A program made the position numbers and the translations under genes. A stretch of DNA of 64,000 nucleotides from Trichocoleus desertorum ATA4-8-CV12 (lineage in GTDB: Bacteria; Cyanobacteriota; Cyanobacteriia; FACHB-46). This document shows, piece by piece, positions 9,410 through 17,772 of the stretch. The DNA is taken from positions 59,477 through 123,476 of the forward strand of contig JAHHIL010000010.1 of assembly GCA_019358975.1 (NCBI GenBank), in the 5' to 3' direction. The notes under the pieces were generated by a model, which was given only the letters and a program-made list of their open reading frames with translations, was not told where the DNA came from and made no database searches. The stretch's first letter is position 1; each line of letters starts with the position of its first letter.

Positions 9410-9472
9410 TGGTGGTTTGTGAGAGACACGTTTCTGGAGGTACCCCTCACAACCCTATGGGATTGCTATATC
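9410..9472 (-). repeat. Dispersed intergenic repeat (TATAGCAATCC family), copy 1
   Basis: Read on the minus strand it begins ATATAGCAATCCCATAGGG and continues into GTGAGGGGTACC and an imperfect hairpin (TTTGTGAG/CTCACAA). Related starts occur at 47436-47530 (plus) and 50684-50748 (minus). It lies just after the ABC ATPase stop and may also serve as a transcript 3' end. Confidence 0.55.
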
Positions 9473-9479
9473 AACTGAG

Positions 9480-9713
9480 TTAATAGACTGAGCCGCAAAG
9501 TGACTTCAGCTCAACTTCTGGCTGCCCAATATGATTTTGACGACAGAGTAAAACTTGTGCCGTTCGTTGCTGGAAGTAAACTCGGTGAGCAAACCAGCCA
9601 ATAGGCAGACCGCCTACTATCCCCAGTAAGATACCAATCGTCAAACTCCGGATGAGATCCTTACGTCTAATTCTGTTTTGTTCGGTCCGTACATGCTCGT
9701 GATCAGTTAACAC
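9480..9713 (-). CDS. Small conserved membrane protein
   Basis: A small protein with one hydrophobic segment, SLTIGILLGIVGGLPIGWF, followed by a conserved-looking tail: a Gln-rich stretch, LLCRQNH and SLCGSVY. Two Cys residues lie in the part outside the helix. A GTG start at 9713 is chosen because GAGGAG lies eight bases before it; the upstream TTG at 9728 lies before that site and cannot use it. The product is then 77 residues. The family looks familiar from cyanobacteria but has no known role. Confidence 0.7.
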   Translation of the reverse strand: MLTDHEHVRTEQNRIRRKDLIRSLTIGILLGIVGGLPIGWFAHRVYFQQRTAQVLLCRQNHIGQPEVELKSLCGSVY

Positions 9714-9900
9714 TGCCCAACTCCTCAAGCTCTTGCTGCTTCTTTACTTAATGAAAGCGAAAATGTCTCTACTTGCCTTCTCTCCTAAGTGAGGAAGCAG
9801 CCGGAAGTTGACAGCAATGTTACATCCCAAAGAGGTAGTTGTATTGAGATTGTCTTCTCCAGCGCTACGATCGTATTACCCGCCCATTATTTGAGCAGCA

Positions 9901-10347
9901 ATGGCAAAAGATAAGCATCAAGTTTCCGTTAAGCTATCGCCCGAATTAAGACAGCATCTTAACGCCTACAAAGCGAGTCGAGGCAAGCGATCGCTAAAAG
10001 CAGCCATCGTTGAAATTTTGGAAGCCCATTTTCGCTCCATCCCCCTCCCCAACCAGCTACCAGCCGTAGATAGTTCCATAGGGCGAATTGCGAGTCTAGA
10101 AGCCAAAGTGACCTATCTCAACGAGCAAGTGGCAGCCCTAAAGCAGGCGATCGCCACTCCTCAGCTATCTACTCCAACTCTGAGGTCAGCAATTTCCGTT
10201 GGGCAATTCCCACCTAACTCTGCTCAACCCCAAAGTGCGGCGAATCACATCCAGCCTGAGGTGCTAACTGTCGCAGATGATGATGATGACGACATGTACG
10301 ACGATCCAGACGAGATTCTTTACAGCTTTTTAGAGCCTCAAACCTAG
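9901..10347 (+). CDS. Ribbon-helix-helix-type small protein with acidic tail
   Basis: A 148-residue protein. The first 45 residues (KHQVSVKLSPELRQHLNAYK followed by a Lys/Arg-rich helix and IVEILEAHF) have the strand-helix-helix pattern of Arc/CopG-type DNA-binding proteins. A probable coiled coil (IASLEAKVTYLNEQVAALKQAI) comes next, then a Ser/Pro/Gln linker. An Asp run (DDDDDD) followed by PDEILYSFLE ends the protein. It could be a DNA-binding regulator or antitoxin-like protein, but no toxin gene is adjacent. The start is ATG 9901; the stop is followed directly by a convergent small gene. Confidence 0.75.
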   Translation: MAKDKHQVSVKLSPELRQHLNAYKASRGKRSLKAAIVEILEAHFRSIPLPNQLPAVDSSIGRIASLEAKVTYLNEQVAALKQAIATPQLSTPTLRSAISVGQFPPNSAQPQSAANHIQPEVLTVADDDDDDMYDDPDEILYSFLEPQT

Positions 10348-10367
10348 CTTCGGTTTTATCTATAAAG

Positions 10368-10634
10368 CTAGTATCTATGACTAGGTTGACTGGGTTGGCG
10401 ATGGGCCACAAGTTGTGATTGAGCCGTCGCTGTGGAGACTAAAGTCCAACCTTCTCTTAGTAATCTTTGATAAGTTGCCCAACCCTTGGAACCCCCTGGA
10501 ACTTGATAGTCGGGCACGGCATATTGAGGAAAAGATTGGTAAGGTTGCCAAGGTTGATGCGGCTGCATGCGTAAGTGCAGCAACTTTTCGTCATCCTTTT
10601 GCCCCACGGGTAGCCAGCACATTTGTCTAGTCAT
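10368..10634 (-). CDS. Small hypothetical protein with GWxxYQxLLxxGW motif
   Basis: An 88-residue protein. GAGGAG lies five bases before ATG 10634, which fixes this start over an in-frame ATG at 10649. The central part is rich in Pro, Gln and Tyr. It is followed by GWATYQRLLREGWTLVST, a motif seen in short cyanobacterial proteins of unknown function. No signal peptide, Cys pair or membrane helix is present. It may be co-transcribed with the membrane protein gene just upstream on the minus strand (10663-10887), 28 bases away. Confidence 0.6.
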   Translation of the reverse strand: MTRQMCWLPVGQKDDEKLLHLRMQPHQPWQPYQSFPQYAVPDYQVPGGSKGWATYQRLLREGWTLVSTATAQSQLVAHRQPSQPSHRY

Positions 10635-10662
10635 AGTACTCCTCACCATGCGTCGAGAGAAC

Positions 10663-10887
10663 TTAGGGAAGTAGCTTGGCAGTTGGTTTCAGCAATAGCC
10701 AACTGACCAAGAAAAATGCTGCCGTGAATACTTGAATTAAATCCCCGGCAGACAAGGACTGATCTGCCCAGGAGGCAACGCTGCGATCAACGAAACCAAA
10801 TAGCCAAGATGGAATGCCCAAGAACCAAATTCCTTGCCTTAATTGAGTGACAAAAAGGGTGAGTTCTGAGAGTGACTGATGGTTCAT
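10663..10887 (-). CDS. Small two-helix membrane protein
   Basis: A 74-residue protein beginning MNHQSLSELTLFVTQLRQG. It has two hydrophobic stretches, GIWFLGIPSWLFGFVD and LIQVFTAAFFLVSWLLL, joined by a short Ser/Asp-rich loop. The basic C-terminus KPTAKLLP suggests a cytoplasmic end. No family is recognised. It lies directly upstream of the 88-residue gene on the same strand. Confidence 0.55.
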   Translation of the reverse strand: MNHQSLSELTLFVTQLRQGIWFLGIPSWLFGFVDRSVASWADQSLSAGDLIQVFTAAFFLVSWLLLKPTAKLLP

Positions 10888-11110
10888 TGATGCCAGCGCC
10901 CGATCGGCAGCTCAGTAGTTCTGTGCATAATCTAGCAACCCAGTCAAGTAACTGCAACTTTTATTAACAAATAATTTGAATCGTGATATCTCTACATCAA
11001 TTTCTCAGTATTGGCTGTGTTGGTATCAGAGCTTGAATAAAGCTGCACTTGCCGTAGAATCGTAATTTCTTCACTTCGAACGTTTTGATAAAGTCAAGAA
11101 TTATGAGAAG

Positions 11111-11142
11111 ATAAGCCTCAGTTTGCTGAATTTGAGGCTTAT
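11111..11142. promoter_or_regulatory. Perfect 10-bp inverted repeat upstream of small gene
   Basis: ATAAGCCTCA at 11111-11120 and TGAGGCTTAT at 11133-11142 form a 10-bp stem with a 12-base loop. No T tract follows on either strand, so it is not a standard terminator. It lies about 40 bases before the start at 11185 and may be a 5'-leader structure or protein-binding site. Confidence 0.45.
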
Positions 11143-11184
11143 GCCACTTAAAGCAGTAAAAGAATTATTTGGAAGTACTTGATA

Positions 11185-11424
11185 ATGCGTTGTGCTATTT
11201 CCAGTCAAGCGGGGCAGGTGATCGCTCAGGGCCGTCTCATCATTGATAAAGATGAGAATGGAGAGCTGAGACTAAACTTCCAAACCGATGGCGGCAGGGT
11301 GATTCAGGGAGGAGCGATCGCCTCGGATGGAGACTTAACTACGGCGAGTCAGGAGTTGTTCCGCCAGTTTCGGAGTGCTTGGCGAATGATTGACTGTACT
11401 TTGACGGCAAAATCGGATAGCTAG
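11185..11424 (+). CDS. Small hypothetical protein, beta-rich
   Basis: A 79-residue protein starting at ATG 11185; a TTG six bases upstream is an alternative. The sequence alternates strands, GQVIAQGRLIID, GELRLNFQTDGG and RVIQGGAIASDG, followed by a helix, ASQELFRQFRSAWR. It contains two Cys residues and no signal peptide. No family is recognised. It converges with cp12 across a shared bidirectional terminator. Confidence 0.6.
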   Translation: MRCAISSQAGQVIAQGRLIIDKDENGELRLNFQTDGGRVIQGGAIASDGDLTTASQELFRQFRSAWRMIDCTLTAKSDS

Positions 11425-11442
11425 GGGCAGAATTTTGCCATG

Positions 11443-11478
11443 AAAAAACTCAAACCCTGTCACACGAGTTTGAGTTTT
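11443..11478. terminator. Bidirectional terminator between the small gene and cp12
   Basis: An 11-bp perfect stem (AAAACTCAAAC at 11445-11455 and GTTTGAGTTTT at 11468-11478) has T4 on the plus side and, with the adjoining bases, T6 on the minus side. It serves both convergent genes, most strongly cp12. Confidence 0.85.
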
Positions 11479-11537
11479 CAGATGGTTTTAATGATCGCAG
11501 TCTTGATTATGGAATCAACCACGAGTGTTTTAGGGGT

Positions 11538-11759
11538 CTAGTTATCGTAGACTCGGCACTCAGCGGCATCTGGATTATCGTCGCAAAACTGTTCCAAAGA
11601 GTTCTTCTGCTTAGATTGACGTTGATGCGATGCTTCAGCTTGGAGTTCTTCAACCGCATCCCAAGCAGCAGCACATTCGCCGGAAGTGCTACCGCTGGTG
11701 TCACAAACGGCACGCGCTTGGTCCCGTTCTTGTTCGATTTGCTTTTGAATATCGCTCAT
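11538..11759 (-). CDS. cp12: CP12, Calvin cycle redox regulator
   Basis: A 73-residue intrinsically disordered scaffold that links glyceraldehyde-3-phosphate dehydrogenase and phosphoribulokinase into an inactive complex in the dark or under oxidising conditions. Both redox Cys pairs are present: Cys19/Cys29 in the N-terminal loop and Cys59/Cys68 in the C-terminal loop that binds GAPDH. The conserved core motif AAWDAVEELQAE is at residues 31-42. The C-terminus CRVYDN matches the GAPDH-binding end. Length is typical. It is a monocistronic minus-strand gene with its own terminator. Confidence 0.96.
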   Translation of the reverse strand: MSDIQKQIEQERDQARAVCDTSGSTSGECAAAWDAVEELQAEASHQRQSKQKNSLEQFCDDNPDAAECRVYDN

Positions 11760-12211
11760 GGATTTTTCGGTTTCGTCTTAGTTGTCTTTGCGCTAGGGTT
11801 AGGAACTCGTCAGCTGGTCAGCTTCTGAGGTTAGGTATCCTGTCAGGCTATTTAAGCAGCTATTCACAGTAATACAAGAGGCCAAGACCGAATAACCAGA
11901 TTGAGTCTTATTTTTTAAGATTTAGGACTTTCTGGAAGTTCACTCTTGCCGTCTCTTAACTCAACTATAATGCTAACCCGCGATCGCCTGCTATCACCCT
12001 ACTTTCATTTCTGCCTCAGGAAATAAGTTACGGCTTGGTGACATAGGCTCTTAATGCATCGTTGAGTAGAGGTTGGAGACCCGTCTTCTGCAATGTCTAA
12101 GATTGATTGTTAGCCTGAGGAAGTAGGCGGGTAAGGGTTCGCTTTTTACCTCTGTAGCCTACTAAGGTAAGGTTCTGTTGATCTTGATTTTGCTGGATTT
12201 AGAGTTCTACC
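11760..12211. other. Intergenic region upstream of cp12 and the sugar dehydrogenase
   Basis: A divergent 452-base spacer that should carry the cp12 promoter (minus) and that of the dehydrogenase (plus). I see one HIP1 site near 11980, direct short repeats of GTCAGC near 11808-11822 and a weak hairpin near 12137-12158 (GGTAA/TTACC). No open frame looks real. Confidence 0.4.
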
Positions 12212-13612
12212 ATGCCTGTGCCTCAGCTTGTGCCCCTAGCTTCTGCTCATTGGTTATCACTGACGCTACTCCTCCTCACTGCCACAGGTTGTAGCCAGGT
12301 GGGTACGACATTGCCAGAGCGATCGCAGCTCAACTCACCCCTAGCGGCCCAGGGTCCCACGACCCCCGCTCCAACTTCGCCGAAGCAATTAACGACGCAA
12401 GCTCAACCTCCCAAGAATTTAGTTCCTACAGAAACGCTTTCACCCACTCCGATTCGCTTAACGGTGGCAGACTTACCCCAGCCCTACGCCACCAACAGCG
12501 CTTCTAAAAGCCCGGATGTCATTCCCGTTCCCAATAATCCAGTGCTGCGCGTTCCCGCAGGTTTCACAGTGAATGTGTTCGCCGAAGGACTCGATAGACC
12601 CCGGTGGCTGGCGTTGACCCCCAATGGAGAGGTGCTGGTGACTGAAACTCGGCAAAATCGCATTCGCTTGCTCCGTGACAGTAATGGGGACGGGGTGGCT
12701 GATGTCAAAAAGACTTTTGCTGGACCCAGCAATGGCTTGTTTTTGCCACTAGGTATGGCCTTTACTCAAGACGCTTTCTTTCTGGGTAACACCAATGCTG
12801 TGCTGCGGTTTCCTTATCAACCGGGTCAAGAGCAGCTCACAGGTCAAGGTCAACCCATTGCTCAACTGCCTGGAGAAGGCTACAACCAACATTGGACGCG
12901 CAATGTCGTCGTATCTCCTGATCAACAAAAGCTTTATGTCTCTGTAGGTTCGGAGAGCAACGCGGACACGGAGCCACTCCCTCGTGCTTCTGTGCAGGTG
13001 ATGAATTTAGACGGCTCGAATCAACAAACCTGGGCTTATGGCCTTAGGAATCCTGTAGGACTGGATTTTCACCCGGGGACAAAGGCGCTGCATGCCACGG
13101 TAAACGAGCGAGATGGGCTAGGGGACGATTTAGTGCCTGACTATCTCACTCAAGTGCAATCAGGAGAATTTTACGGTTGGCCTTATACTTACCTCGCTCC
13201 CAATTTGCTTGATCCCCGTCATGCCACAAATGGGAAAAGCGATCGCCCAGAATTAGCCGCTCAAACTCGTACGCCTGATGTGCTGTTTCAAGCTCACTCT
13301 GCTGCTTTGGGTTTGCAGTTTTATGACGGCAACGCATTTCCTCAGAAGTATCGCAATGGGGCTTTTGTGGCGTTTCGGGGTTCTTGGAACCGCAATCAAG
13401 GCACAGGCTACAAAGTCGTGTTTGTTCCCTTCAATGCCGAGGGCCGTGCTGAAGGACATTACGAAGACTTTTTAACCGGATTCCTTCTAGATCCGAGTGG
13501 GCCTACCACCTGGGGGCGGCCTGTTGGTCTGTTGGTGCTACCTGATGGCAGTTTGCTAGTCACCGAAGAAGCCAATGGTCGAATCTACCGCATCCAATAC
13601 CAAGGCATGTGA
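12212..13612 (+). CDS. PQQ-type sugar (sorbosone/glucose) dehydrogenase-like lipoprotein
   Basis: A 466-residue exported protein. The N-terminus has a hydrophobic core LSLTLLLLTATGC, whose Cys fits a lipobox, followed by a Pro/Thr linker of about 60 residues. From about residue 110 it is a six-bladed beta-propeller of the soluble glucose/sorbosone dehydrogenase family. Typical motifs are FAEGLDRPRWLALTPNG, TRQNRIRLLRDSNGDG, WTRNVVVSPDQQKLYVSVGS, YGLRNPVGLDFHP and EFYGWPY. Family members oxidise sugars using PQQ. No PQQ biosynthesis genes are visible here, so the activity is inferred from the family only. ATG 12212 gives a complete signal sequence. Confidence 0.88.
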   Translation: MPVPQLVPLASAHWLSLTLLLLTATGCSQVGTTLPERSQLNSPLAAQGPTTPAPTSPKQLTTQAQPPKNLVPTETLSPTPIRLTVADLPQPYATNSASKSPDVIPVPNNPVLRVPAGFTVNVFAEGLDRPRWLALTPNGEVLVTETRQNRIRLLRDSNGDGVADVKKTFAGPSNGLFLPLGMAFTQDAFFLGNTNAVLRFPYQPGQEQLTGQGQPIAQLPGEGYNQHWTRNVVVSPDQQKLYVSVGSESNADTEPLPRASVQVMNLDGSNQQTWAYGLRNPVGLDFHPGTKALHATVNERDGLGDDLVPDYLTQVQSGEFYGWPYTYLAPNLLDPRHATNGKSDRPELAAQTRTPDVLFQAHSAALGLQFYDGNAFPQKYRNGAFVAFRGSWNRNQGTGYKVVFVPFNAEGRAEGHYEDFLTGFLLDPSGPTTWGRPVGLLVLPDGSLLVTEEANGRIYRIQYQGM

Positions 13613-14260
13613 AGTACCCGACGCTGATTGCAAGCAATACAGCACGGGCTTCCTGTTTCAACAGCCGCTGCCTCCACCTTGCAAGCAAAGTATTGGTCTG
13701 ATGCAGCTTCTGGAGGTTTTGGTCATGCCTGCATTCGCAGCACATCCCACTGACTCCCGTGATAGTTGCCTACCACCCAGGCAGCAACCCGCCTTCCACA
13801 GGTTGATAACTTTTGCTTTTGCTTCTCTTGGATTTACGCCATGGCAACCAGCTGGAGAAAACAGCTTCCCTGAGCTACCGATCTGTCTGCGGCAAGAGTC
13901 GAACCTCTACTTTGAAGTTTGCCTGTCTGTTCGATGCGGTCAGGTGGGTTGTTAAACCATCTGTATTATACCCTGGAATCCTTGCCATGAAAAGATTTCA
14001 AGCCTTTTATTTGCTCGATAGGTTGGCGATTCGTCGCTCACCTACTCCACCCGCCTATGGCATCGTTCGGGGTGAGACTCCTCATCGCCGGACTCCCTAT
14101 CCCGACGCTGACTTTTCAAGTACAGCGCGGGGCTTCCGTCGCTAGCTAAATCTGTTCCATCCAGCGATCGCACCTGCCTCTACCTCTGCCGATCTGATCT
14201 CAGCTAATCCGATCTCAGCCGATTCGATGGATCAGGTCAGTTCTGTATCTCTGATGTAGT
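13613..14260. other. Long intergenic stretch without a credible gene
   Basis: Several frames stay open here, but their composition (Arg/Ser/Pro-rich, no ribosome-binding sites) argues against coding. A string GAGTCGAACCTCT at about 13895 resembles a tRNA T-arm on the minus strand but has no matching acceptor stem. Around 14189-14230 there are short imperfect repeats of GATCTCAGC followed by AAT or GAT. The stretch may be the 3' untranslated region of the dehydrogenase gene, degraded DNA, or both. Confidence 0.4.
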
Positions 14261-14297
14261 TATTGGCACAGTTTGAACTGCCTTTACTTTCTAAAAT

Positions 14298-14391
14298 CTT
14301 GTCGCTGGTGTTCGTCAGCGTTCAATCTCCTAACTTCGGCAGCATTCAGTCATTTGGGCTTACGTCTCAGCCGCTGACTGAATGCTTTTTT
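14298..14391 (+). ncRNA. Candidate small RNA ending in an intrinsic terminator
   Basis: No coding gene lies within about 700 bases upstream, yet a strong terminator stands here. GCATTCAGTC (14342-14351) and GACTGAATGC (14376-14385) form a perfect 10-bp stem with a 24-base loop, followed by T6. Before it is a second hairpin, CGCTGG/TCAGCG at 14303-14320, and TAAAAT at 14292-14297 could be a -10 element. Two hairpins of this size fit a short regulatory RNA of about 90-100 bases. The 5' end and the function are unknown. It could instead be the distant terminator of the dehydrogenase gene. Confidence 0.35.
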
Positions 14392-14472
14392 CTTTGGCTT
14401 AGCGATTTCTTGTACCTAAACAGACGATAGTTCTCATGTTATGGATTAGGGATTCAGGAGATCTGCAAAGCT

Positions 14473-15069
14473 CTACCGGACTCGAAACTCAACTACGTCT
14501 CGCTTGATGGTGATGTCGTACTTGCCGAAAAAGTCGTGACCGAGTAAACCTGTTTCTAGCTGAGGGCCAGCGATCGCCACTAGCAGTCCTTGAGCGGTTG
14601 CACCATTGACTTCCATCGTGTGAACCTTACCCAACGGTAACTCAATGCCTTTAGCACTGGCAGTATCAAACTTGAGTTTAGCGACTGGAACTAAGCGCAG
14701 CATAGCAGCCATCCGCTGGGTGATGACTGTCCCGCTAGCACCCGTGTCTACAATCATTTCAAAGGTTTGGTTGCCATTGAAGGTGACGCCAATGATGGGG
14801 GTGCCAGCCTCACGCCGGAGAATTCTGGTTTGAAAAACTTGCCCTGGAGGTAAAGTATTCGTTCTGGTAAAGGTGGCTAGAGTGCCATTAGAAGATGGAG
14901 TGCTGCCAGAAGCATTTCCACAAAGCTTGGACAGATCGATTGCTCGGCCAGCAGGGTTAAGCATGTAACAACCATCTAACTCCTGAGCGATCGCAGCAGT
15001 TGAGAAACGGGGTAACAACGGCGACAGAGCAGCAGCCAATACAGCAGTTAGACAGAAGAATCTCAGCAT
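14473..15069 (-). CDS. Secreted retropepsin-like aspartic protease
   Basis: A 198-residue protein with an N-terminal signal peptide (LTAVLAAALSPLLPRFSTAAIA, cleavage near residue 28). Its C-terminal half is a single-lobe aspartic protease domain. The catalytic triplet is in FEMIVDTGASGTVI (Asp108-Thr-Gly). Further strands carry ELPLGKVHTMEVNG and ETGLLGHDFFGKYDI, typical of clan AA cyanobacterial and proteobacterial proteases that act as dimers. It is probably exported to the periplasm. The start at 15069 gives a standard signal peptide. The substrate is unknown. Confidence 0.88.
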   Translation of the reverse strand: MLRFFCLTAVLAAALSPLLPRFSTAAIAQELDGCYMLNPAGRAIDLSKLCGNASGSTPSSNGTLATFTRTNTLPPGQVFQTRILRREAGTPIIGVTFNGNQTFEMIVDTGASGTVITQRMAAMLRLVPVAKLKFDTASAKGIELPLGKVHTMEVNGATAQGLLVAIAGPQLETGLLGHDFFGKYDITIKRDVVEFRVR

Positions 15070-15265
15070 TGCCTAAGCCTTAGAAGTTCTTTTTTAGAGT
15101 CCCCATTCCAGGTGCATTTTTACTCAATCTCCCCAAAAATTGCTGCCTGGATGCTGGGTTATTAAAGAACATACCTTACCGTGAACCTACTAGAAAGTCA
15201 TACAGCTTACTGTCTGACCATTCTGCGTTCTAGTCGCGCGATCAATTTTGAGATTCGCTAAGCAT

Positions 15266-15292
15266 AAAAAAAGCCCGACTAAAATGCCGAGC
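15266..15292 (-). terminator. Minus-strand terminator of an unassigned transcript
   Basis: On the minus strand GCTCGGC (15292-15286) pairs with GTCGGGC (15279-15273), a 7-bp stem with two wobbles and a 6-base loop, followed by T7. A second hairpin, GAGCC/GGCTC, lies just upstream. The nearest minus-strand gene (cupin, stop at 15613) is 320 bases away. The region 15070-15612 also holds a 16-base palindrome, GAAAGCAATTGCTTTC at 15494-15509. It may end a short RNA containing a nine-codon frame (15325-15354). Confidence 0.65.
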
Positions 15293-15612
15293 CTCTGAGC
15301 CATAAGGCTCCTGTGATGATGAGTTTAGTATTCCCACTCAACTTTGAGTTGCATCTATCAACCTATTTACCTTGCTAGTTCATTTTGGTAGCTAGTGGCA
15401 CCCTCTAAAACGCGAGTATAAACAGGAACTTACCGAATTAGAACACACGCTGGCCTAAAGCCTATCTTTGTTGTTTAACATAACCGCCTAAAGAAAGCAA
15501 TTGCTTTCACAATATAAGGAGTCAAATCACAATATCTCTTAATATTAATGTGAAGCTTTGCTACTTTTGTTGGTAAAAAAAGTGACAAGTGCTTTGTAGC
15601 TAGCGATCGCCC

Positions 15613-15978
15613 CTAAACATCTTCTAAGGGGACAAGGTGATACCCCGCATTGGCTGGCGACACAACTGAAATAAAAACTAATGGCTCCTCACCGTTGTTA
15701 AATACTCCGTGGACGCATCCTAAGTGGGCGACTACTACATCTCCTGCAACAATAGGTTTTGTAGAGCCTCCTTGATCTAGATAATATTCTCCCCTGCCGC
15801 TCAAAATAGTCCAAGTATCCTGTCCGTTGGGATGGACATGGGGGAGAATTGTCTGTCCTGGTTTGATGTACCAGGCAACGACGACAGCATCCTTAGATTC
15901 CGTAACGACCGAGCGAATAGGTTCGTCCTCTGTCGGCTGAAGAAATTGAGAACTGGGAAATATCCTAGTCGTACTCAT
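15613..15978 (-). CDS. Cupin-domain protein
   Basis: A 121-residue single-domain cupin, probably cytoplasmic. The first cupin motif reads GQTILPHVHPNGQDTWTIL, with two metal-binding His residues (HVH); the usual Glu position is taken by Gln or Asp. The second motif, GDVVVAHLGCVHGVFNNG, carries a third His. Residues between them (LSGRGEYYLDQGG) form the turn typical of the fold. Members bind a metal and serve as dioxygenases, isomerases or small-ligand sensors, so the reaction cannot be named. No signal peptide or DNA-binding domain is present. Confidence 0.85.
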   Translation of the reverse strand: MSTTRIFPSSQFLQPTEDEPIRSVVTESKDAVVVAWYIKPGQTILPHVHPNGQDTWTILSGRGEYYLDQGGSTKPIVAGDVVVAHLGCVHGVFNNGEEPLVFISVVSPANAGYHLVPLEDV

Positions 15979-16194
15979 TTTGTCCTCTCAGGATGGGAAA
16001 CTCGCTCCATCAGCAGAAACAGTGCTGCTTTTAGAGCTTGCTGACCTGAGATTGTCTCACTGATTGACCGAAAACACTGTCTCAACCACAACTAACAGAG
16101 GTTCCGCCCACAGATTAACGTGCCCGCACCCTGAGTCTAAATAGAAGTAAGATCGTTCTCGTCAAGCTTAAGTGACTCAACCGAGACTGATCCT

Positions 16195-16839
16195 GTGGAA
16201 TCCGAAAAAAACGTCCCCCTTGAAGACCAGAACGTTCCAGCCGCTCACCAAGGACTACATGGTTTTCTCTATAGTTCTGATGATGAGCATGGCTCAGACC
16301 CTACATCTCTGCCACTGGTGACTGAGGGGGCTGAAGTGGTTCCAGCCGAAAATTGGCGATCGCACACCCACAGAGTTAAGGTAGCAGGAGTCTACGCCGT
16401 TTTAGATGCTGATCGTCAGACCCAGTACATCGGCTACTCTCGCGATGTGCAGCAGTCGCTAGAGGGACACATTTCTCAGCATGGCGTGGAAACCTGTGCT
16501 TTTATACGAGTTCAGCCGTTTAAGTTTCCGACGCGGCAGGCAATGGAAGCACTGCGAGATGAATGGATTGCCGTACTGGAGCAGGTTCCGCCTGGGAATC
16601 AAGCAGAAGGTGGAACTTGGGCGAAAACAATTGGTGAGGTGGCACAAGCGAGTATGTCAACAGCAGAGCGTCAGGCTTATGAGGATAAAAAGCTCAAGTT
16701 ACGCAAGGCTATGGCGGACAACACTCTCAGCCATGAATTAGATTTGCAGGAGACACCGAATGAGTCAGAAGAGGAGCGTCGGCAGAAATTAAAAGCAGCC
16801 GTTGAGAATGATGATTGGAGTGGTGTGGTTGAGTCTTGA
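16195..16839 (+). CDS. GIY-YIG nuclease-superfamily protein
   Basis: A 214-residue protein starting at GTG 16195; no ATG is available before the domain. After an acidic N-terminal extension of about 60 residues comes a GIY-YIG-like domain. GVYAVLDADRQTQYIGYSRD aligns with the paired GIY and YIG strands, and an Arg (SRD), a His (GHISQH) and a Glu (EQVPPGN) follow at family spacing. The C-terminal third is a charged helix (SEEERRQKLKAAVE). It could nick DNA or be a non-catalytic relative; cyanobacterial members are uncharacterised. It is a single gene convergent with the GNAT gene. Confidence 0.7.
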   Translation: MESEKNVPLEDQNVPAAHQGLHGFLYSSDDEHGSDPTSLPLVTEGAEVVPAENWRSHTHRVKVAGVYAVLDADRQTQYIGYSRDVQQSLEGHISQHGVETCAFIRVQPFKFPTRQAMEALRDEWIAVLEQVPPGNQAEGGTWAKTIGEVAQASMSTAERQAYEDKKLKLRKAMADNTLSHELDLQETPNESEEERRQKLKAAVENDDWSGVVES

Positions 16840-16903
16840 TGTCCCCTTTGCTATTCCTTAAATAGGCCTAGAGCAAAGATTTCAGGGAGAGCGGGATCGG
16901 CAA

Positions 16904-17749
16904 CTAAGCGAGGTCATCAAATGAGTAATCTCGCCAGTCTGTCACAGGTTGATAGCCAATCATCTGATAGATGTGATTAGAGGTAGGATTTGCCAAATCT
17001 GTGAACAAGAAACAGGAATGATATCCCTGCTCAAGGAGTTGCTGACTCAAGGCAGCGACACAGGCAGTCGCATATCCTTTTCCTCGATGTTCAGGTGGGG
17101 TGTAAACAGGGCCAATTGTAGCGCCATGCGGGGTTGAAGGACGACCACAAGCTAGAGAAACAGGAGCTTGGTCTTGCCAGAGATAAGCCACTCCTCGCTG
17201 TATTTGGCGTTCCGTCATTTTCTCGGGATCTTCCTCCAGCGTCCTGAATACTTCCATCTGGAAGTCATGGTTCCATTGCACCAAGAGGTCGCGATCGCTC
17301 TCCGTCGCCTGCCGTAGATACCCTGATGCTTGAGCGACAGGCTGGACTATTTGCAGTTGATGCACTCGCAGGTTAAGGGACACTTTATAGGGTTGCTGTG
17401 TCAAAGCCTCCCAGGCAGAGGCAAAAGCTTGCGCTTCCGCTACTAAACTCAGCACTCCAGGCAAAGACTTCTGGTGTTGGTAGATGTCTTGAGCAATTAG
17501 TTCAGCAGCTTGCAAATCAGCCATCTTAGATAGCACTAACTTGCGCGGAGGTGTCCGCATTGCTACGGCAACAACTTGATCATCTACTTCTACCGTTGCC
17601 AAGTAGAGCGGAAATGGATAACGCTTGGGATGATGTACCAAAGTGTTAGTAATGGCAAACAGCAAGCTGTGATCGGCTTCATAACTGATCAAATAGTCTT
17701 TGCTATGCTCATAAAATTGCTTGGCATCCTGAAACCGTTGGAGTTGCAT
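16904..17749 (-). CDS. GNAT-family N-acetyltransferase
   Basis: A 281-residue protein. The start ATG 17749 is set by AGGAG seven bases upstream; longer in-frame starts would overlap the kptA stop. The C-terminal half (about residues 145-275) is a GNAT fold with the acetyl-CoA-binding loop PEHRGKGYATACVAALS, then FLFTDLANPTSNHIYQMIGY, where the Asn/Tyr pair is typical. The N-terminal half looks like a degenerate second GNAT lobe. The substrate is unknown. It lies 23 bases downstream of kptA and is probably co-transcribed with it, so a link to RNA or NAD-derived products is conceivable but unproven. Confidence 0.88.
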   Translation of the reverse strand: MQLQRFQDAKQFYEHSKDYLISYEADHSLLFAITNTLVHHPKRYPFPLYLATVEVDDQVVAVAMRTPPRKLVLSKMADLQAAELIAQDIYQHQKSLPGVLSLVAEAQAFASAWEALTQQPYKVSLNLRVHQLQIVQPVAQASGYLRQATESDRDLLVQWNHDFQMEVFRTLEEDPEKMTERQIQRGVAYLWQDQAPVSLACGRPSTPHGATIGPVYTPPEHRGKGYATACVAALSQQLLEQGYHSCFLFTDLANPTSNHIYQMIGYQPVTDWRDYSFDDLA

Positions 17750-17772
17750 GATCGACTCCTGAATGGAGCTGT

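Noticed and set aside
13870..13970. Minus-strand tRNA-like sequence (GGTTCGACTCT)
   Set aside because: The T-loop string is present, but only about three of five T-stem pairs form, and no complementary acceptor or anticodon arm can be found.
13575..14145. Overlapping plus-strand frames of 110-126 codons
   Set aside because: No ribosome-binding sites, erratic amino-acid composition and no family-like motifs.
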